NCBI RefSeq assembly: GCF_026262505.1
Contig: NC_067203.1
Coordinates: 6,262,001 to 6,326,000, forward strand
Source of the DNA: Trichomonas vaginalis G3
Lineage: Eukaryota; Parabasalia; Trichomonadida; Trichomonadidae
DNA length: 64,000 bases
Direction of reading: 5' to 3'
Under the pieces are notes generated by a model. The model was not told where the DNA came from and did no database searches. It saw nothing but the letters and a program-made list of their open reading frames with translations. The stretch's first letter is position 1. Each line of letters opens with the position of its first letter. Shown one piece after another: positions 19,101-27,147 of the stretch. The translations under genes were made by a program, and so were the position numbers.

Positions 19101-19685
19101 TTACTTGTATGGGCAAGCTGCAAGAATGAAGTCGACTATCTCAGTCTTTGTCTTGACCAGTTGGACGGCTCTTGCGAGTACGTCTGTTTTGCGGTCTCCA
19201 GCTGGTGTCTGACCTTCGTAATTGCGCATGTTCTTGAGAGCTCCAACTGTAAATGATTGTAGGATGAAGAGTCTCTCAGACTGCTTGAGGTAGTCTTCAC
19301 GGTCACGAACCGAATCTGTGGTACGAGTCGAATCGGTCGATTTGAGGGAAGAGACTGAAAGCCTGTCGTCTTCCATAGGGGCAGTAGCATACTCTTTGCG
19401 TAAACGGTTCAGACCTTCTTCGAACTCTCGGTCTCTCTTCGATTTGGACTGAGATTGGAATTGCTGGGGTGGAGCTTGCTGGAACATCCAAGGGTTGGGG
19501 AAGTAAGGCATAGGCTGAGGAGGGTAGTTCGGGAAGCCTTGTGGTAGGTAGTAACCTTGAGGTGGAAATTGGTAGTAATTCGGAGGTACTTGCTGGAACT
19601 GAGGTTGCTGAGGAGACTGTTGTGGTTCTGCAGCTTTCGGTTCTTCTGGCTTTGGAAGGCGTTCAGGAAGAGGAACGTCAGTCAT
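19101..19685 (-). CDS. Polinton 1 Pro/Gln/Tyr-rich protein with a helical C-terminus (194 aa)
   Basis: The ATG at 19685 (MTDVPLPERLPKPEEPKAAE) is chosen because upstream sequence is minisatellite. The N-terminal half is low-complexity (PQQPQFQQVPPNYYQFPPQG, then LPQGFPNYPPQPMPYFPNPW). The C-terminal half is helical and charged (EFEEGLNRLRKEYATAPMED, later LKQSERLFILQSFTVGALKN). No family recognised. It is divergent from the gene at 19934 across the minisatellite. A fragment of a second copy of its start lies near 12084. Extended frames into the repeat are artefacts. Confidence 0.55.
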   Translation of the reverse strand: MTDVPLPERLPKPEEPKAAEPQQSPQQPQFQQVPPNYYQFPPQGYYLPQGFPNYPPQPMPYFPNPWMFQQAPPQQFQSQSKSKRDREFEEGLNRLRKEYATAPMEDDRLSVSSLKSTDSTRTTDSVRDREDYLKQSERLFILQSFTVGALKNMRNYEGQTPAGDRKTDVLARAVQLVKTKTEIVDFILAACPYK

Positions 19686-19933
19686 CCGTTTGTGTCCTGT
19701 CGGAAGGAAGAACTTTTCCTGTCGGAAGGAAGAACTTTTTCTGTCGGAAGGAAGAACTTTTTCTGTCGGAAGGAAAAACTTTTTCTGAAGTTCGACCAAA
19801 AAGTTCTCAATTTTCGAAAATTTGAATGGTTTACGGACGGACAACTGGAAGAGTTCTTCCTGTCGGAAGGAAAAATTTTTTCTGTCGGAAGGAAAATTTT
19901 TTCCAGTTTGTCGGGAAAATATTTTCCTGTCGG
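19686..19933. promoter_or_regulatory. Divergent promoter filled with a palindromic minisatellite, second copy
   Basis: The 248 bp between two divergent ATGs (19685 minus, 19934 plus) consist of seven to eight units of CCTGTCGGAAGGAAAAA-type repeat. The units surround a non-repeated core (about 19785-19855, with GTTCGACCAAAAAGTTCTCA and TTTACGGACGGACAACTGG). The core sits centrally and is flanked by units on both sides in both copies (compare 12250-12340), while unit number differs. That arrangement suggests a bidirectional regulatory region with expandable binding sites. Confidence 0.6.
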
Positions 19934-20224
19934 ATGGAAGGACTCGGAATGCCAGAAGGATTTGACGAGGCAATTTACCTAATTGAAATTAACGACTGCG
20001 TAAAAGACTACTTGCGCAAGGTCATGAAGCCCAAGGTCAAGTTCACCACTATTTCTGGAAGGTCTACACTTCAGCTCGAGACTTCGACTGGAATTCCAAT
20101 TCAAATACCAGACGGGACAGCCTACGATGGCATAAAGGACGCCAAAAGAGAAGCTCTTGTTAAGTTCCTAAACAAACGTCCTTGGATAAAAATACCAAAC
20201 AAGGAGAACCCCTACCCCATATGA
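19934..20224 (+). CDS. Polinton 1 small unknown protein (96 aa)
   Basis: Start ATG 19934 (MEGLGMPEGFDEAIYLIEIN), with an alternative Met at 19949. It continues with VKDYLRKVMKPKVKFTTISG and a C-terminal segment AKREALVKFLNKRPWIKIPN. Small alpha/beta protein with no recognised family. Its first 15 or so codons also follow the first minisatellite copy near 12464, where the rest is replaced by other sequence. Confidence 0.5.
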   Translation: MEGLGMPEGFDEAIYLIEINDCVKDYLRKVMKPKVKFTTISGRSTLQLETSTGIPIQIPDGTAYDGIKDAKREALVKFLNKRPWIKIPNKENPYPI

Positions 20225-20348
20225 AATTGGCAATTCAGTCTCTCCTTCACTTCTCGGGTCAGCCGTTCTACATAACCTGTGAAGGCGACATCCAACCAGT
20301 TCAGTAAACCTTAACGTTTAGAGTAAAAACATTTTTTTCATTTTTTGA

Positions 20349-20934
20349 ATGAAGCAAGTTAAATTCGTCCCACACCAATCTCAATGGACCGATGAAGAGT
20401 TTCAAGCCATGCTTGAAGACGTTGAGAACGACATAGACGGCGAACTTGAAGGAGCTCAAATCACAATTGCAACCAAAATTGCAGAAGTCAAGGAACAGAT
20501 AGCTCCACTTAAAGCTACCAAAGCTACTCTTGACCTCATGGATAGTTACCGTTTAGATGTCAAGAGTGGAATAAGACAATTAAAATTAAAACTTCTAAAC
20601 TACGAAGCTATACTCCAAAAGTTAGCAGAAATGAGAAGACTTTACCAGAGCTACTTACATGTAAGGGACTTACCTTCAAGCAGTCCGACCAAAGATGAAT
20701 TTGTTGACATTGTCCCAATTTTGTCCGAAAGTCAGCTCAGATGTTTCGAAACTGCTCCCAACATATCCGGAATATGAACGTTTGCCTGAACTCTTCCACA
20801 ATCTCAAAAAACGTTTTTTGGTTCTCATGTTCCAAACTTTTATCGGAAGAGACAACAAACGTTCAGAAGAAGAACAAGATATTATTTTAAACTTGTTGTA
20901 TGACATAACTGTCATAACAAGCTTTTTGAAGTAA
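20349..20934 (+). pseudogene. Polinton 1 coiled-coil protein gene region
   Basis: Begins MKQVKFVPHQSQWTDEEFQA, followed by a long helical region (QITIATKIAEVKEQIAPLKA; MRRLYQSYLHVRDL). The 3' part has YERLPELFHNLKKRFLVLMF and a hydrophobic end. The region looks interrupted. An initiator at 20338-20342 and TTAACGTTTA at 20311-20320 precede it. A coiled coil next to a second coiled-coil gene (20966) suggests a structural or scaffold role; no family recognised. Confidence 0.5.
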
Positions 20935-20965
20935 AACCGCCATTCTCAAACCACTTCATTTTTCG

Positions 20966-21667
20966 ATGTCCGAACAAGCACCGAAGCCAAACTCAATGGC
21001 AGATGTCCTTTCAAGGTTGCCAGACAAGCGCCCAGTTCAAATTCAAATTGCCCAATTGAACGCTCATCTGTCAAACACCATTCAGACTCTCCAAAGTAGT
21101 CTTATGGAAGAGATAACCAATCTCAAAGTCGAAGTCCTCACGAACCAAGCTTCCAATAAGAAAGTCCTGAACGATTTCGCGGAAACCTTGCGCCAATACA
21201 ACATAGAGAACCGAGACCTTGCCAGACTCATCTACCGTTTCTTCGAAGAGATAGACGCCATCTGGAAGGTACTCGGAAAGGACAGAACATGCAACACCGT
21301 ACTTCGTGAGTACCAAATTGAAGAAGGAATTGTCGAGGAAGAAGAGGAAGAAGAGGAAGAAGAGGAAGAAGAGAAACACGAAGAAGTTCCTGAAGCCGCT
21401 ACATGGGCAACCCTTGTTGCCGATGACGGTTACGAAATTTCCCAACCCTACCCATACCAAATCCGCAACAAGGAGACAGGCAAGGTTCTTACCCCAGTCC
21501 TCAACAACTTGGGACACTTGAACCTTAACCTTCGGAATCGCGGTTCAATCTCCATGGGCAAGCTTGTCGCAATTCAATGGGTTCCAAATCCAGGCAAGAA
21601 GACGAAGGTCAGACACATTGACGGTGACAAGCTCAACAACCGTAAGGAGAACCTCGAGTGGTTCTAA
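20966..21667 (+). CDS. Polinton 1 coiled-coil protein with a C-terminal NUMOD4/HNH-like domain (233 aa)
   Basis: Residues 1-115 are helical and coiled-coil-like (LNAHLSNTIQTLQSSLMEEI; NYNIENRDLARLIYRFFEEI-like). A run of about 14 Glu follows. The last 85 residues resemble the paired NUMOD4 and HNH_3 arrangement of phage endonucleases: YPYQIRNKETGKVLTPVLNN, then GKLVAIQWVPNPGKKTKV and RHIDGDKLNNRKENLEWF. Fusion to a coiled coil through an acidic linker is unusual. The frame is open and preceded by an initiator at 20956-20960. The domain match is by eye; nuclease activity is not implied. Confidence 0.65.
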   Translation: MSEQAPKPNSMADVLSRLPDKRPVQIQIAQLNAHLSNTIQTLQSSLMEEITNLKVEVLTNQASNKKVLNDFAETLRQYNIENRDLARLIYRFFEEIDAIWKVLGKDRTCNTVLREYQIEEGIVEEEEEEEEEEEEEKHEEVPEAATWATLVADDGYEISQPYPYQIRNKETGKVLTPVLNNLGHLNLNLRNRGSISMGKLVAIQWVPNPGKKTKVRHIDGDKLNNRKENLEWF

Positions 21668-21716
21668 GAGTAAAAAAAAATTATTTTAGGGGGAAACCCC
21701 AAGTAAATTTAAGTGT

Positions 21717-21980
21717 TTAGTTGGATAAGTAGGCACTATTAATGGTAATTTGGAAAATTAGCTCCCGACCTTTGAATTGGGTTCTTTCGTTATCCCAGTT
21801 GCGTAGGAGGTCGTCCCAGAGGAGTTGGTAGAATTGCCAATTCAAGGACGATTTGTCCTCCCAGGCATTGAGGATGTACTGCTCGTAGAGTCTCATGACC
21901 TCTGCCTTGCACCAGACACCCTCTCCCTTGGAACGTAAGGCTTCTTCGAAGTGCTCGAATGCGATTGGCTGCTTGACCAT
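21717..21980 (-). CDS. Polinton 1 small unknown protein (87 aa)
   Basis: Start ATG 21980 (MVKQPIAFEHFEEALRSKGE), chosen because the initiator (minus-strand TCATT at 21985-21989) sits just upstream. Helical, Trp-rich protein (NAWEDKSSLNWQFYQLLWDD). It is divergent from the gene at 22011 with only 30 bp between the ATGs. No family recognised. Confidence 0.55.
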   Translation of the reverse strand: MVKQPIAFEHFEEALRSKGEGVWCKAEVMRLYEQYILNAWEDKSSLNWQFYQLLWDDLLRNWDNERTQFKGRELIFQITINSAYLSN

Positions 21981-22010
21981 CCGAAATGACACTTTTTGTC
22001 CGTTTGGTCA

Positions 22011-22256
22011 ATGTTCGTGTCTCGTGCCATAGTCGACGAAAATACAGACAAACAGGTTATATATGAGTTTGAGACCAAGAATGGTGTAACTCGACCTGTC
22101 CGATTCAAAGACTCCGAGGGCGACCATGAAATTAAACGGAAATTAGCTAGGAAGGAATATAAAATGGACTGGTTGCCACCACCTCCACCTCCACCACCTT
22201 TACCTGTTCCTCAAGTAAATAAGCCTTTCCCGTTCCCAAGAATTCCCACATTTTAA
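22011..22256 (+). CDS. Polinton 1 small protein with a polyproline segment (81 aa)
   Basis: Start ATG 22011 (MFVSRAIVDENTDKQVIYEF). A small beta-rich part is followed by a run of Pro (WLPPPPPPPPLPVPQVNKPF) and a basic end. Polyproline tails can bind SH3, WW or profilin-type partners; nothing here identifies one. It is convergent with the DNA polymerase gene, 22 bp away. Confidence 0.55.
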   Translation: MFVSRAIVDENTDKQVIYEFETKNGVTRPVRFKDSEGDHEIKRKLARKEYKMDWLPPPPPPPPLPVPQVNKPFPFPRIPTF

Positions 22257-22278
22257 TTCAAATTCGAATAAAAATTTT

Positions 22279-24432
22279 TTATTTCATGCAATGTTTAACT
22301 ATTTCACCATCTTCTTTAACACCCCAGTACTTACGCTTGGAGAGGACATGAACTTCGGAAAATACCTTATCTAGCTTAAAACAGCCCATCTTTTCACCGA
22401 CTAAACCCATTTCAATGAGTTTGTTATAGCCTTCTTCGTTCGTCATGAGTGCGTCAATGTTCTCATAGTAAACCTTGACTTTGGATTTGACTTCGGAGAA
22501 GAATTTTTTGTAGTTGTCAAGGACTGTCTTTGCGAACTGAGGGTAAGACCAATGTTCGACAATAGGTTTTAATGTGGTTACTAAGCCACTTTGACCTTGA
22601 GTGAATTCGTACTTCAAAACAAAAGGAGAAAACCTTTCAACAAAGTTGTCGACCTTCTCATAATGTTTACTCTTCATCTCTTGAGGTTTCTTAATGGAAT
22701 ATCCCCATGTCGAATTCATAAGCAATTTGAGTGTCATTGCAAGTTTGGGGTTTGAAGCCTTCCTAATATCATACAGTTGTTGTATGACTTTTCCAACTGT
22801 ATAGTTCCTTCCCGGGAACTCACCATCTTCGTTTGGAATTCCAGTCGGAATATATTGGACAAACCTCATGTATGCAGCGTTAAGGTCGACATAGTATATC
22901 TTTTCGTTTGAGTCGAACTTGTCGCAACCAATTGGTCCAGTTTGTGGAAATTCAAGTGAGTCTCTTATCTTCTGAGAAACTTCTCCTGTTATCTCATAAA
23001 CATCGTCGAAGCAACCTGTTTCATATAAAACCTTCTGACCTAACTCAGATGCTCTCCAATACAATTTGACGTCAATTGGATGTCTCAATGGAAGTTTATT
23101 TATAGCATCTTGAAGTTCTTGCAACCTCATTGGAAGTTCTTCTGGTTCAGGTTGGTATCCGAACAATCCAACTCCTTGTGGAATTGTGTACTTCTTTTGT
23201 ACTAGAACTTTGTCTGGAACAACTTTTGGTCTTGCTAACAGTGAAAAGTTTGTTTCGTCTTTTGGTACAAAAGTTTCTGTCAGCTTGTCATCTGGAATTG
23301 GTTCCAACAAACCTTTCTCGAAAAGAATGTTTACAGCTCTGACAATGTTGCACTTGCCTTTTCCGAACAATGGGTTTGTAAGACTTTCGTTCAACATGAA
23401 GTGGTTGTGGACAATTACAATCTTCAACCATGGTAAGTCTTTGTCAACAACATAGTCGTCATGTGAAGAACCTTTAGCTGTAGGTATGTTGACTCGGATA
23501 TTGACATTTGCCAACGGTGCAATTTTTGCCAATTGACCTCTGAGAATGTACCTTGTCTTCACACATGACTCAAGATACTTCATCTTCTCATCTGTAACAA
23601 GACCAGAGTTCCTGAGACATGTAAGAATGCAAGGTTCGTTGACAATTGTTTCAATTGAATTGTAAATTCCATACCTTGTCAAGTCAATGTCAGACTTATT
23701 TATGAACGGGAAGTATCCAGCATGTTGTCTGACTGCTTGAGGGTTAGGTTGGTACCATTCGAAATTGACACTTGCAATTCCTTCAATTGCATTCAAAATG
23801 TCTGAGTCGGAGTCAACCATTTGTTCTCTCTTTGTAGTCTTGAAAGCGTCAAGAAGTTTTGCGGCTGTTTGTTCATTGCCATGTGCATAGTAAATGTGAC
23901 CATCCAAATCTGTTATGGTCAATCTGAGATTGTGTCCTTTCTTATTTCCGTCTTGAATTGCAGCAAGTACACCCATGAAGCCTTCTTTGTTCTTTCCTTC
24001 GTCAAAGTTTACTGTAAAGGTTCGACCAGATGTAATTTGACTTCTAACTTCACGATACTTTTCATATGCATATCTTGTTCTTTCCATGGGAGCATGACCA
24101 TCCTCTGCACTACCTTTTTTCCTTCTCAAAGGATGCAATTGTTCGTCATGTTTCCAGTAGAATCTGGCAAAGCCGTCGTGTCCTTCAACTTGAGGTTCAC
24201 TAACATCGAAAGGCATGTCCATAAGACGTTCTTCTTCTAACCTCTCTAGTCTGTTTGGATAATTGGCACGTGCTGTTTCCAAATCCATTTCGTAGCGAAG
24301 ACCAGACAATTTGTCATAGACTTTTATGGGTCTTCCCTTCCTATATTTAAACTTCTTCGAAACTCTCCAACCATATCCTTGCAACTCTGCTTTTATTCTA
24401 GCAGACTTTCTATCCATTCTATATGGGGGCAT
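22279..24432 (-). CDS. PolB: Polinton 1 family B DNA polymerase-like protein (717 aa)
   Basis: Start ATG 24432 (MPPYRMDRKSARIKAELQGY), after a T-rich leader. The C-terminal half has a palm segment that matches PolB motif A (EKIYYVDLNAAYMRFVQYIP), a motif B segment (LAMTLKLLMNSTWGYSIKK) and a segment in the motif C position (KVKVYYENIDALMTNEEGY). Protein-primed PolB enzymes replicate Polintons. The protein is clearly of a different lineage from the Polinton 2 polymerase at 53453-56921, which is longer and keeps easily read exonuclease motifs. The N-terminal 300 residues have no recognised domain. The frame is open throughout. Confidence 0.7.
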   Translation of the reverse strand: MPPYRMDRKSARIKAELQGYGWRVSKKFKYRKGRPIKVYDKLSGLRYEMDLETARANYPNRLERLEEERLMDMPFDVSEPQVEGHDGFARFYWKHDEQLHPLRRKKGSAEDGHAPMERTRYAYEKYREVRSQITSGRTFTVNFDEGKNKEGFMGVLAAIQDGNKKGHNLRLTITDLDGHIYYAHGNEQTAAKLLDAFKTTKREQMVDSDSDILNAIEGIASVNFEWYQPNPQAVRQHAGYFPFINKSDIDLTRYGIYNSIETIVNEPCILTCLRNSGLVTDEKMKYLESCVKTRYILRGQLAKIAPLANVNIRVNIPTAKGSSHDDYVVDKDLPWLKIVIVHNHFMLNESLTNPLFGKGKCNIVRAVNILFEKGLLEPIPDDKLTETFVPKDETNFSLLARPKVVPDKVLVQKKYTIPQGVGLFGYQPEPEELPMRLQELQDAINKLPLRHPIDVKLYWRASELGQKVLYETGCFDDVYEITGEVSQKIRDSLEFPQTGPIGCDKFDSNEKIYYVDLNAAYMRFVQYIPTGIPNEDGEFPGRNYTVGKVIQQLYDIRKASNPKLAMTLKLLMNSTWGYSIKKPQEMKSKHYEKVDNFVERFSPFVLKYEFTQGQSGLVTTLKPIVEHWSYPQFAKTVLDNYKKFFSEVKSKVKVYYENIDALMTNEEGYNKLIEMGLVGEKMGCFKLDKVFSEVHVLSKRKYWGVKEDGEIVKHCMK

Positions 24433-24458
24433 TTTTATAAAAATAAAAAAATATTTCT

Positions 24459-24650
24459 TTACTTTACATAACCGCCTGCTGCCATAAGTCTTTGACGCCA
24501 ACCCATACCAGCTAATGAAGGTTGACTTGGTTTAGTTTGGAAACTAAACTTTGGTTTTGGTTTATCTTCAGTTTTTGGTTTTTCTTCTTCTATCGGTTTT
24601 TCGTCACTTTTAAAAAACGGAGTTGTCTGTCACTTTTTAAAAACGGTTTT
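24459..24650 (-). pseudogene. Polinton 1 Lys/Pro-rich small gene remnant
   Basis: Minus-strand sequence reads as a Lys/Pro/Glu-rich segment (KPIEEEKPKTEDKPKPKFSF) followed by SLAGMGWRQRLMAAGGYVK and a stop. It lies upstream of the polymerase on the same strand. It looks incomplete. No family recognised. Confidence 0.45.
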
Positions 24651-24715
24651 GGTTTTTATCACCGGCTGGTCGGCTGGGGTTCGGTCCTCCTCTTGGGTCT
24701 TGGGCAAAATTCTTA

Positions 24716-24828
24716 GGGGCTAGAAGGGGCGCAGCCCCTGGAAGCCCTCCAAATATAAACTTCATTTATACTAAACATCTTCAGGGCTAGAAGGGGCGCA
24801 GCCCCTGGAAGCCCCTCATACCTGACCT
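24716..24828. repeat. Right terminal repeat of Polinton 1, with a tandem partial copy
   Basis: The terminus CCTGACCT at 24821-24828 closes the element. The stretch from TTCAGGGCTAG to the end is the inverse of the left terminus (about 83 percent identity over 53 bp). A partial tandem copy of the hairpin part lies at 24716-24750. Each copy holds GGGGC, GCA, GCCCC (24726-24738 and 24793-24805). Confidence 0.75.
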
Positions 24829-24833
24829 AATAT
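24829..24833. repeat. Right flanking copy of the 5-bp target-site duplication (AATAT)
   Basis: Pairs with 2540-2544. Confidence 0.5.
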
Positions 24834-25890
24834 TATATAAAAAGTCTCTTTAATATCTATATTTCATATTTTTATCGATTTTTAAAGTTTTTGCGAAAAG
24901 TATTCAATTATTTTTGCTATTTGGTCGGGTAAATGTCAGATTTGCGACATTTTCTGATATGATATTCAGATTCTACGTTGATAATAATGCTTATAGAACC
25001 CTCTTGCTATTGTGTCAAAATTGCGAAACCGATAGCAAAAATATCTCGCAATATCAAAATTGAGATATTGAGTGAATTATGCATTATAGAGATTAAAAAT
25101 CTGATTTGTGAAAACATCTCATCAGTTTCTAGCTAATTCAAAAATCTTTACTATCTTATTCGATTAAAATGAAAAGGGAATAGTTTCATTATGCTTTAAA
25201 TGACAGCCTTATAATATAATCATAGTTTTCGCTCAATATGCAGCATTTTTTTTTCGAAATCTATGGTCAATGTCCTAAATACTGATTGCTTTGCATTCAT
25301 ATCTCTTACATTTTCTATACCCACATCACTATTCATTGCTATTCCTATCTTTTTCATTTTTGTTTGTTTCTCATAATTTCTCAAAAAACACGATAACTTG
25401 ATATTTGTAAATATCATACTTTATAACGTAAATAAGAACTTGACCTATTAAGAAAAGCAGTAATGAAAAGAAAATCTGAAATTCATAAAAATTACAAGTT
25501 TCTGATGACAATTAGCTTAATTAAACCAGGTACAAGATTATATAATTGTATTTTCTATCCAATTATCCATATAATATCTTATCCAGAAAAAATAACTTGA
25601 TCAATACCAAATGATTTTTTAACTAGTAAATAAAGTATTTTCTTTACACACACATTGTATATCATAGTTTTTTTTGGTTTCGCAAAACATCCAAAAACAA
25701 ATATGCTATAAAAGTGACAATTTTAGCAAAACGAAACCCTTAGTTGAAGATTCTTGGCGGTCAAAGTTCCGCATTCAAGTTATGAGTGGGGAACAATATG
25801 CCATTCTGGGAGACATGCACATGAAATATATGATTAATTATTCCAAATAGTTTTATGATGAATATAAATGGGAAATATCTAAAAAAGCAT
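24834..25890. other. AT-rich spacer right of Polinton 1
   Basis: No credible gene; a 65-codon minus-strand frame near 25.3 kb has no support. It holds AATGTCAGATTTG near 24936 and GCAAAACGAAACCCTT at 25726-25741, which match motifs left of the element. These look like members of a dispersed host repeat. Confidence 0.5.
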
Positions 25891-27135
25891 TTATTCAAAA
25901 TAGTGTTCGCGAATGTATTTGCAAATCTGGTTAGTAGTTTGGACAACATTATCGCTATCAAGTGCGATAAGTTTATATGTATTAATTGGTCGAGTAGCTA
26001 CATCTGGCCTTGCCTTTTCTAAGAAGAGCTCTGTCATGAACTTAGCGCACTCATCTGGGTCATGCGGGTTACCCTGGTACTGTGGGAATGTCTTTGAGAA
26101 AGCGTCTGTATTCTTAATGCGATCTGAGAATGCATCGTATTTATTACAAAGTACGAAGAAAGGAGCGTTCTGGAATTTCTCCTTATGAGTAACTTGTTCG
26201 AAAATAGAGAGAGCATCCTGAATACGAGGTATTTCTGGAGATTCGAACATAGGTTTATCAAATTCAGCGAATGAAACGCAGAAAATAACACCCTGGACCT
26301 CGCTCATGCATTTCTCCCACTTAGAACGTTCTGATTTCTGACCACCAACATCGTAAATTCTAATTAAAGCATCATCACAGTTAATTGTGACTTTATCGAT
26401 GCCAATTGTACGAATACGTGCCTTTAAGATATCCTCATCGGATGGTTGGAAGTCCTCCTGAACAATTTTGTCGATTTTGTTGAAGAAGTAGTCCATATGA
26501 TCGGGAATAATTGTTTCGTCTTTGTGGCTGAATGCCTCTTGAATCGAGCCATCCTGCCACAATTCCTTGAGCTGCTCAGCAATTTCCTCAGTGAATTCGC
26601 AGCTGAATGCGTCCATCTGGGAAATCTCATAAGCAAGATCTTGAAGATCTTCGTTTTCTAGCTCGAGCCGCTGGCGCTCAAGCCAGACAAGGAGTGTTTG
26701 CATTGCTTCAATCATATTTCCGCGCATTGTAGCTACGAAGTTTTGGCGCTCTGATGAAGTAAATTCGTCTAAATATTTAATACGTAATTGTCTTGTGAAT
26801 GTTGTCTTACCAGATTCACCAGCACCGCAAAGGAGAAGGCCATAAGCATCTCCAGAGTCATCTTTGACACCTTTTGTAACAATTTTTTCTTGTTGTGGTT
26901 TTGGTGGTGGTGCTGGAGTTGGTTCTGGCTTTGGTTCCGGTTGAGGTGTTGGAGCAGCTTGTTTTGGTGGCTCTGGTTGTGGATTTGCCGGTGGTGGTGG
27001 AGCGGGTTTTGGAGTTGAATCTTCTTTTTTAGGCTGATTTTGTGCTGGTGCGGGCTTTAGCTGTTCTGCTTTTGGAGCTGTTTCTATGCTTTGCTTCGAA
27101 ACTTTTTCTTCCGGCGTTGAACTTCCACAACCCAT
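25891..27135 (-). CDS. Heterotrimeric G protein alpha subunit (414 aa)
   Basis: All G-alpha landmarks are visible: MGCGSS at the N-terminus (Gly2 myristoylation and Cys3 palmitoylation type), GAGESGKTTF (G1, near residue 106), the switch I region with RIRTIGIDK, DVGGQKSERSKW (G3), CNKYDAF (G4) and a TYKLIALDSDNV segment in the G5 position, with a short C-terminal helix. An insertion of about 70 residues rich in Pro, Ala, Gln and Glu lies between the lipid-anchor N-terminus and G1, longer than in animal G-alpha. The protein should bind and hydrolyse GTP at the inner plasma membrane. The minus-strand initiator TCATA (27143-27147) lies about 10 bases before the ATG, and the gene ends in TAAA. 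Confidence 0.93.
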   Translation of the reverse strand: MGCGSSTPEEKVSKQSIETAPKAEQLKPAPAQNQPKKEDSTPKPAPPPPANPQPEPPKQAAPTPQPEPKPEPTPAPPPKPQQEKIVTKGVKDDSGDAYGLLLCGAGESGKTTFTRQLRIKYLDEFTSSERQNFVATMRGNMIEAMQTLLVWLERQRLELENEDLQDLAYEISQMDAFSCEFTEEIAEQLKELWQDGSIQEAFSHKDETIIPDHMDYFFNKIDKIVQEDFQPSDEDILKARIRTIGIDKVTINCDDALIRIYDVGGQKSERSKWEKCMSEVQGVIFCVSFAEFDKPMFESPEIPRIQDALSIFEQVTHKEKFQNAPFFVLCNKYDAFSDRIKNTDAFSKTFPQYQGNPHDPDECAKFMTELFLEKARPDVATRPINTYKLIALDSDNVVQTTNQICKYIREHYFE

Positions 27136-27142
27136 TTTTAAA

Positions 27143-27147
27143 TATGA
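27143..27147 (-). promoter_or_regulatory. Initiator of the G-alpha gene (TCATA)
   Basis: TCATA on the minus strand, about 10 bases upstream of the ATG; fits the Trichomonas initiator. Confidence 0.55.

Larger units (their letters stand above)
2545..24828. mobile_element. Polinton/Maverick 1, about 22.3 kb, both ends present
   Basis: The element is bounded by AGGTCAGGTA at the left and its inverse at the right. The terminal repeats match at about 44 of 53 positions, so it is not a brand-new insertion. Parts in order: an inverted-duplicated left end; a coiled-coil gene; double jelly-roll capsid; small genes; probable minor capsid; D5-type helicase; packaging ATPase; a KilA-N module with repeat arrays; small genes with host-type initiators; an HNH-type gene; a family B DNA polymerase. 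I did not recognise an integrase or a cysteine protease in it. Several genes look interrupted, roughly six to ten breaks overall, so it reads as a fossil of moderate age. The left half and the 18.4-24.4 kb right half differ in promoter style, and the right half is less AT-rich. Confidence 0.85.

Noticed and set aside
25220-25417. 65-codon minus-strand frame
   Set aside because: No promoter, no family likeness, and the surroundings are featureless spacer.
26788-27018. Plus-strand Trp/Cys-rich frame over the G-alpha gene
   Set aside because: Shadow of the Pro/Ala/Gln-rich segment of the minus-strand gene.
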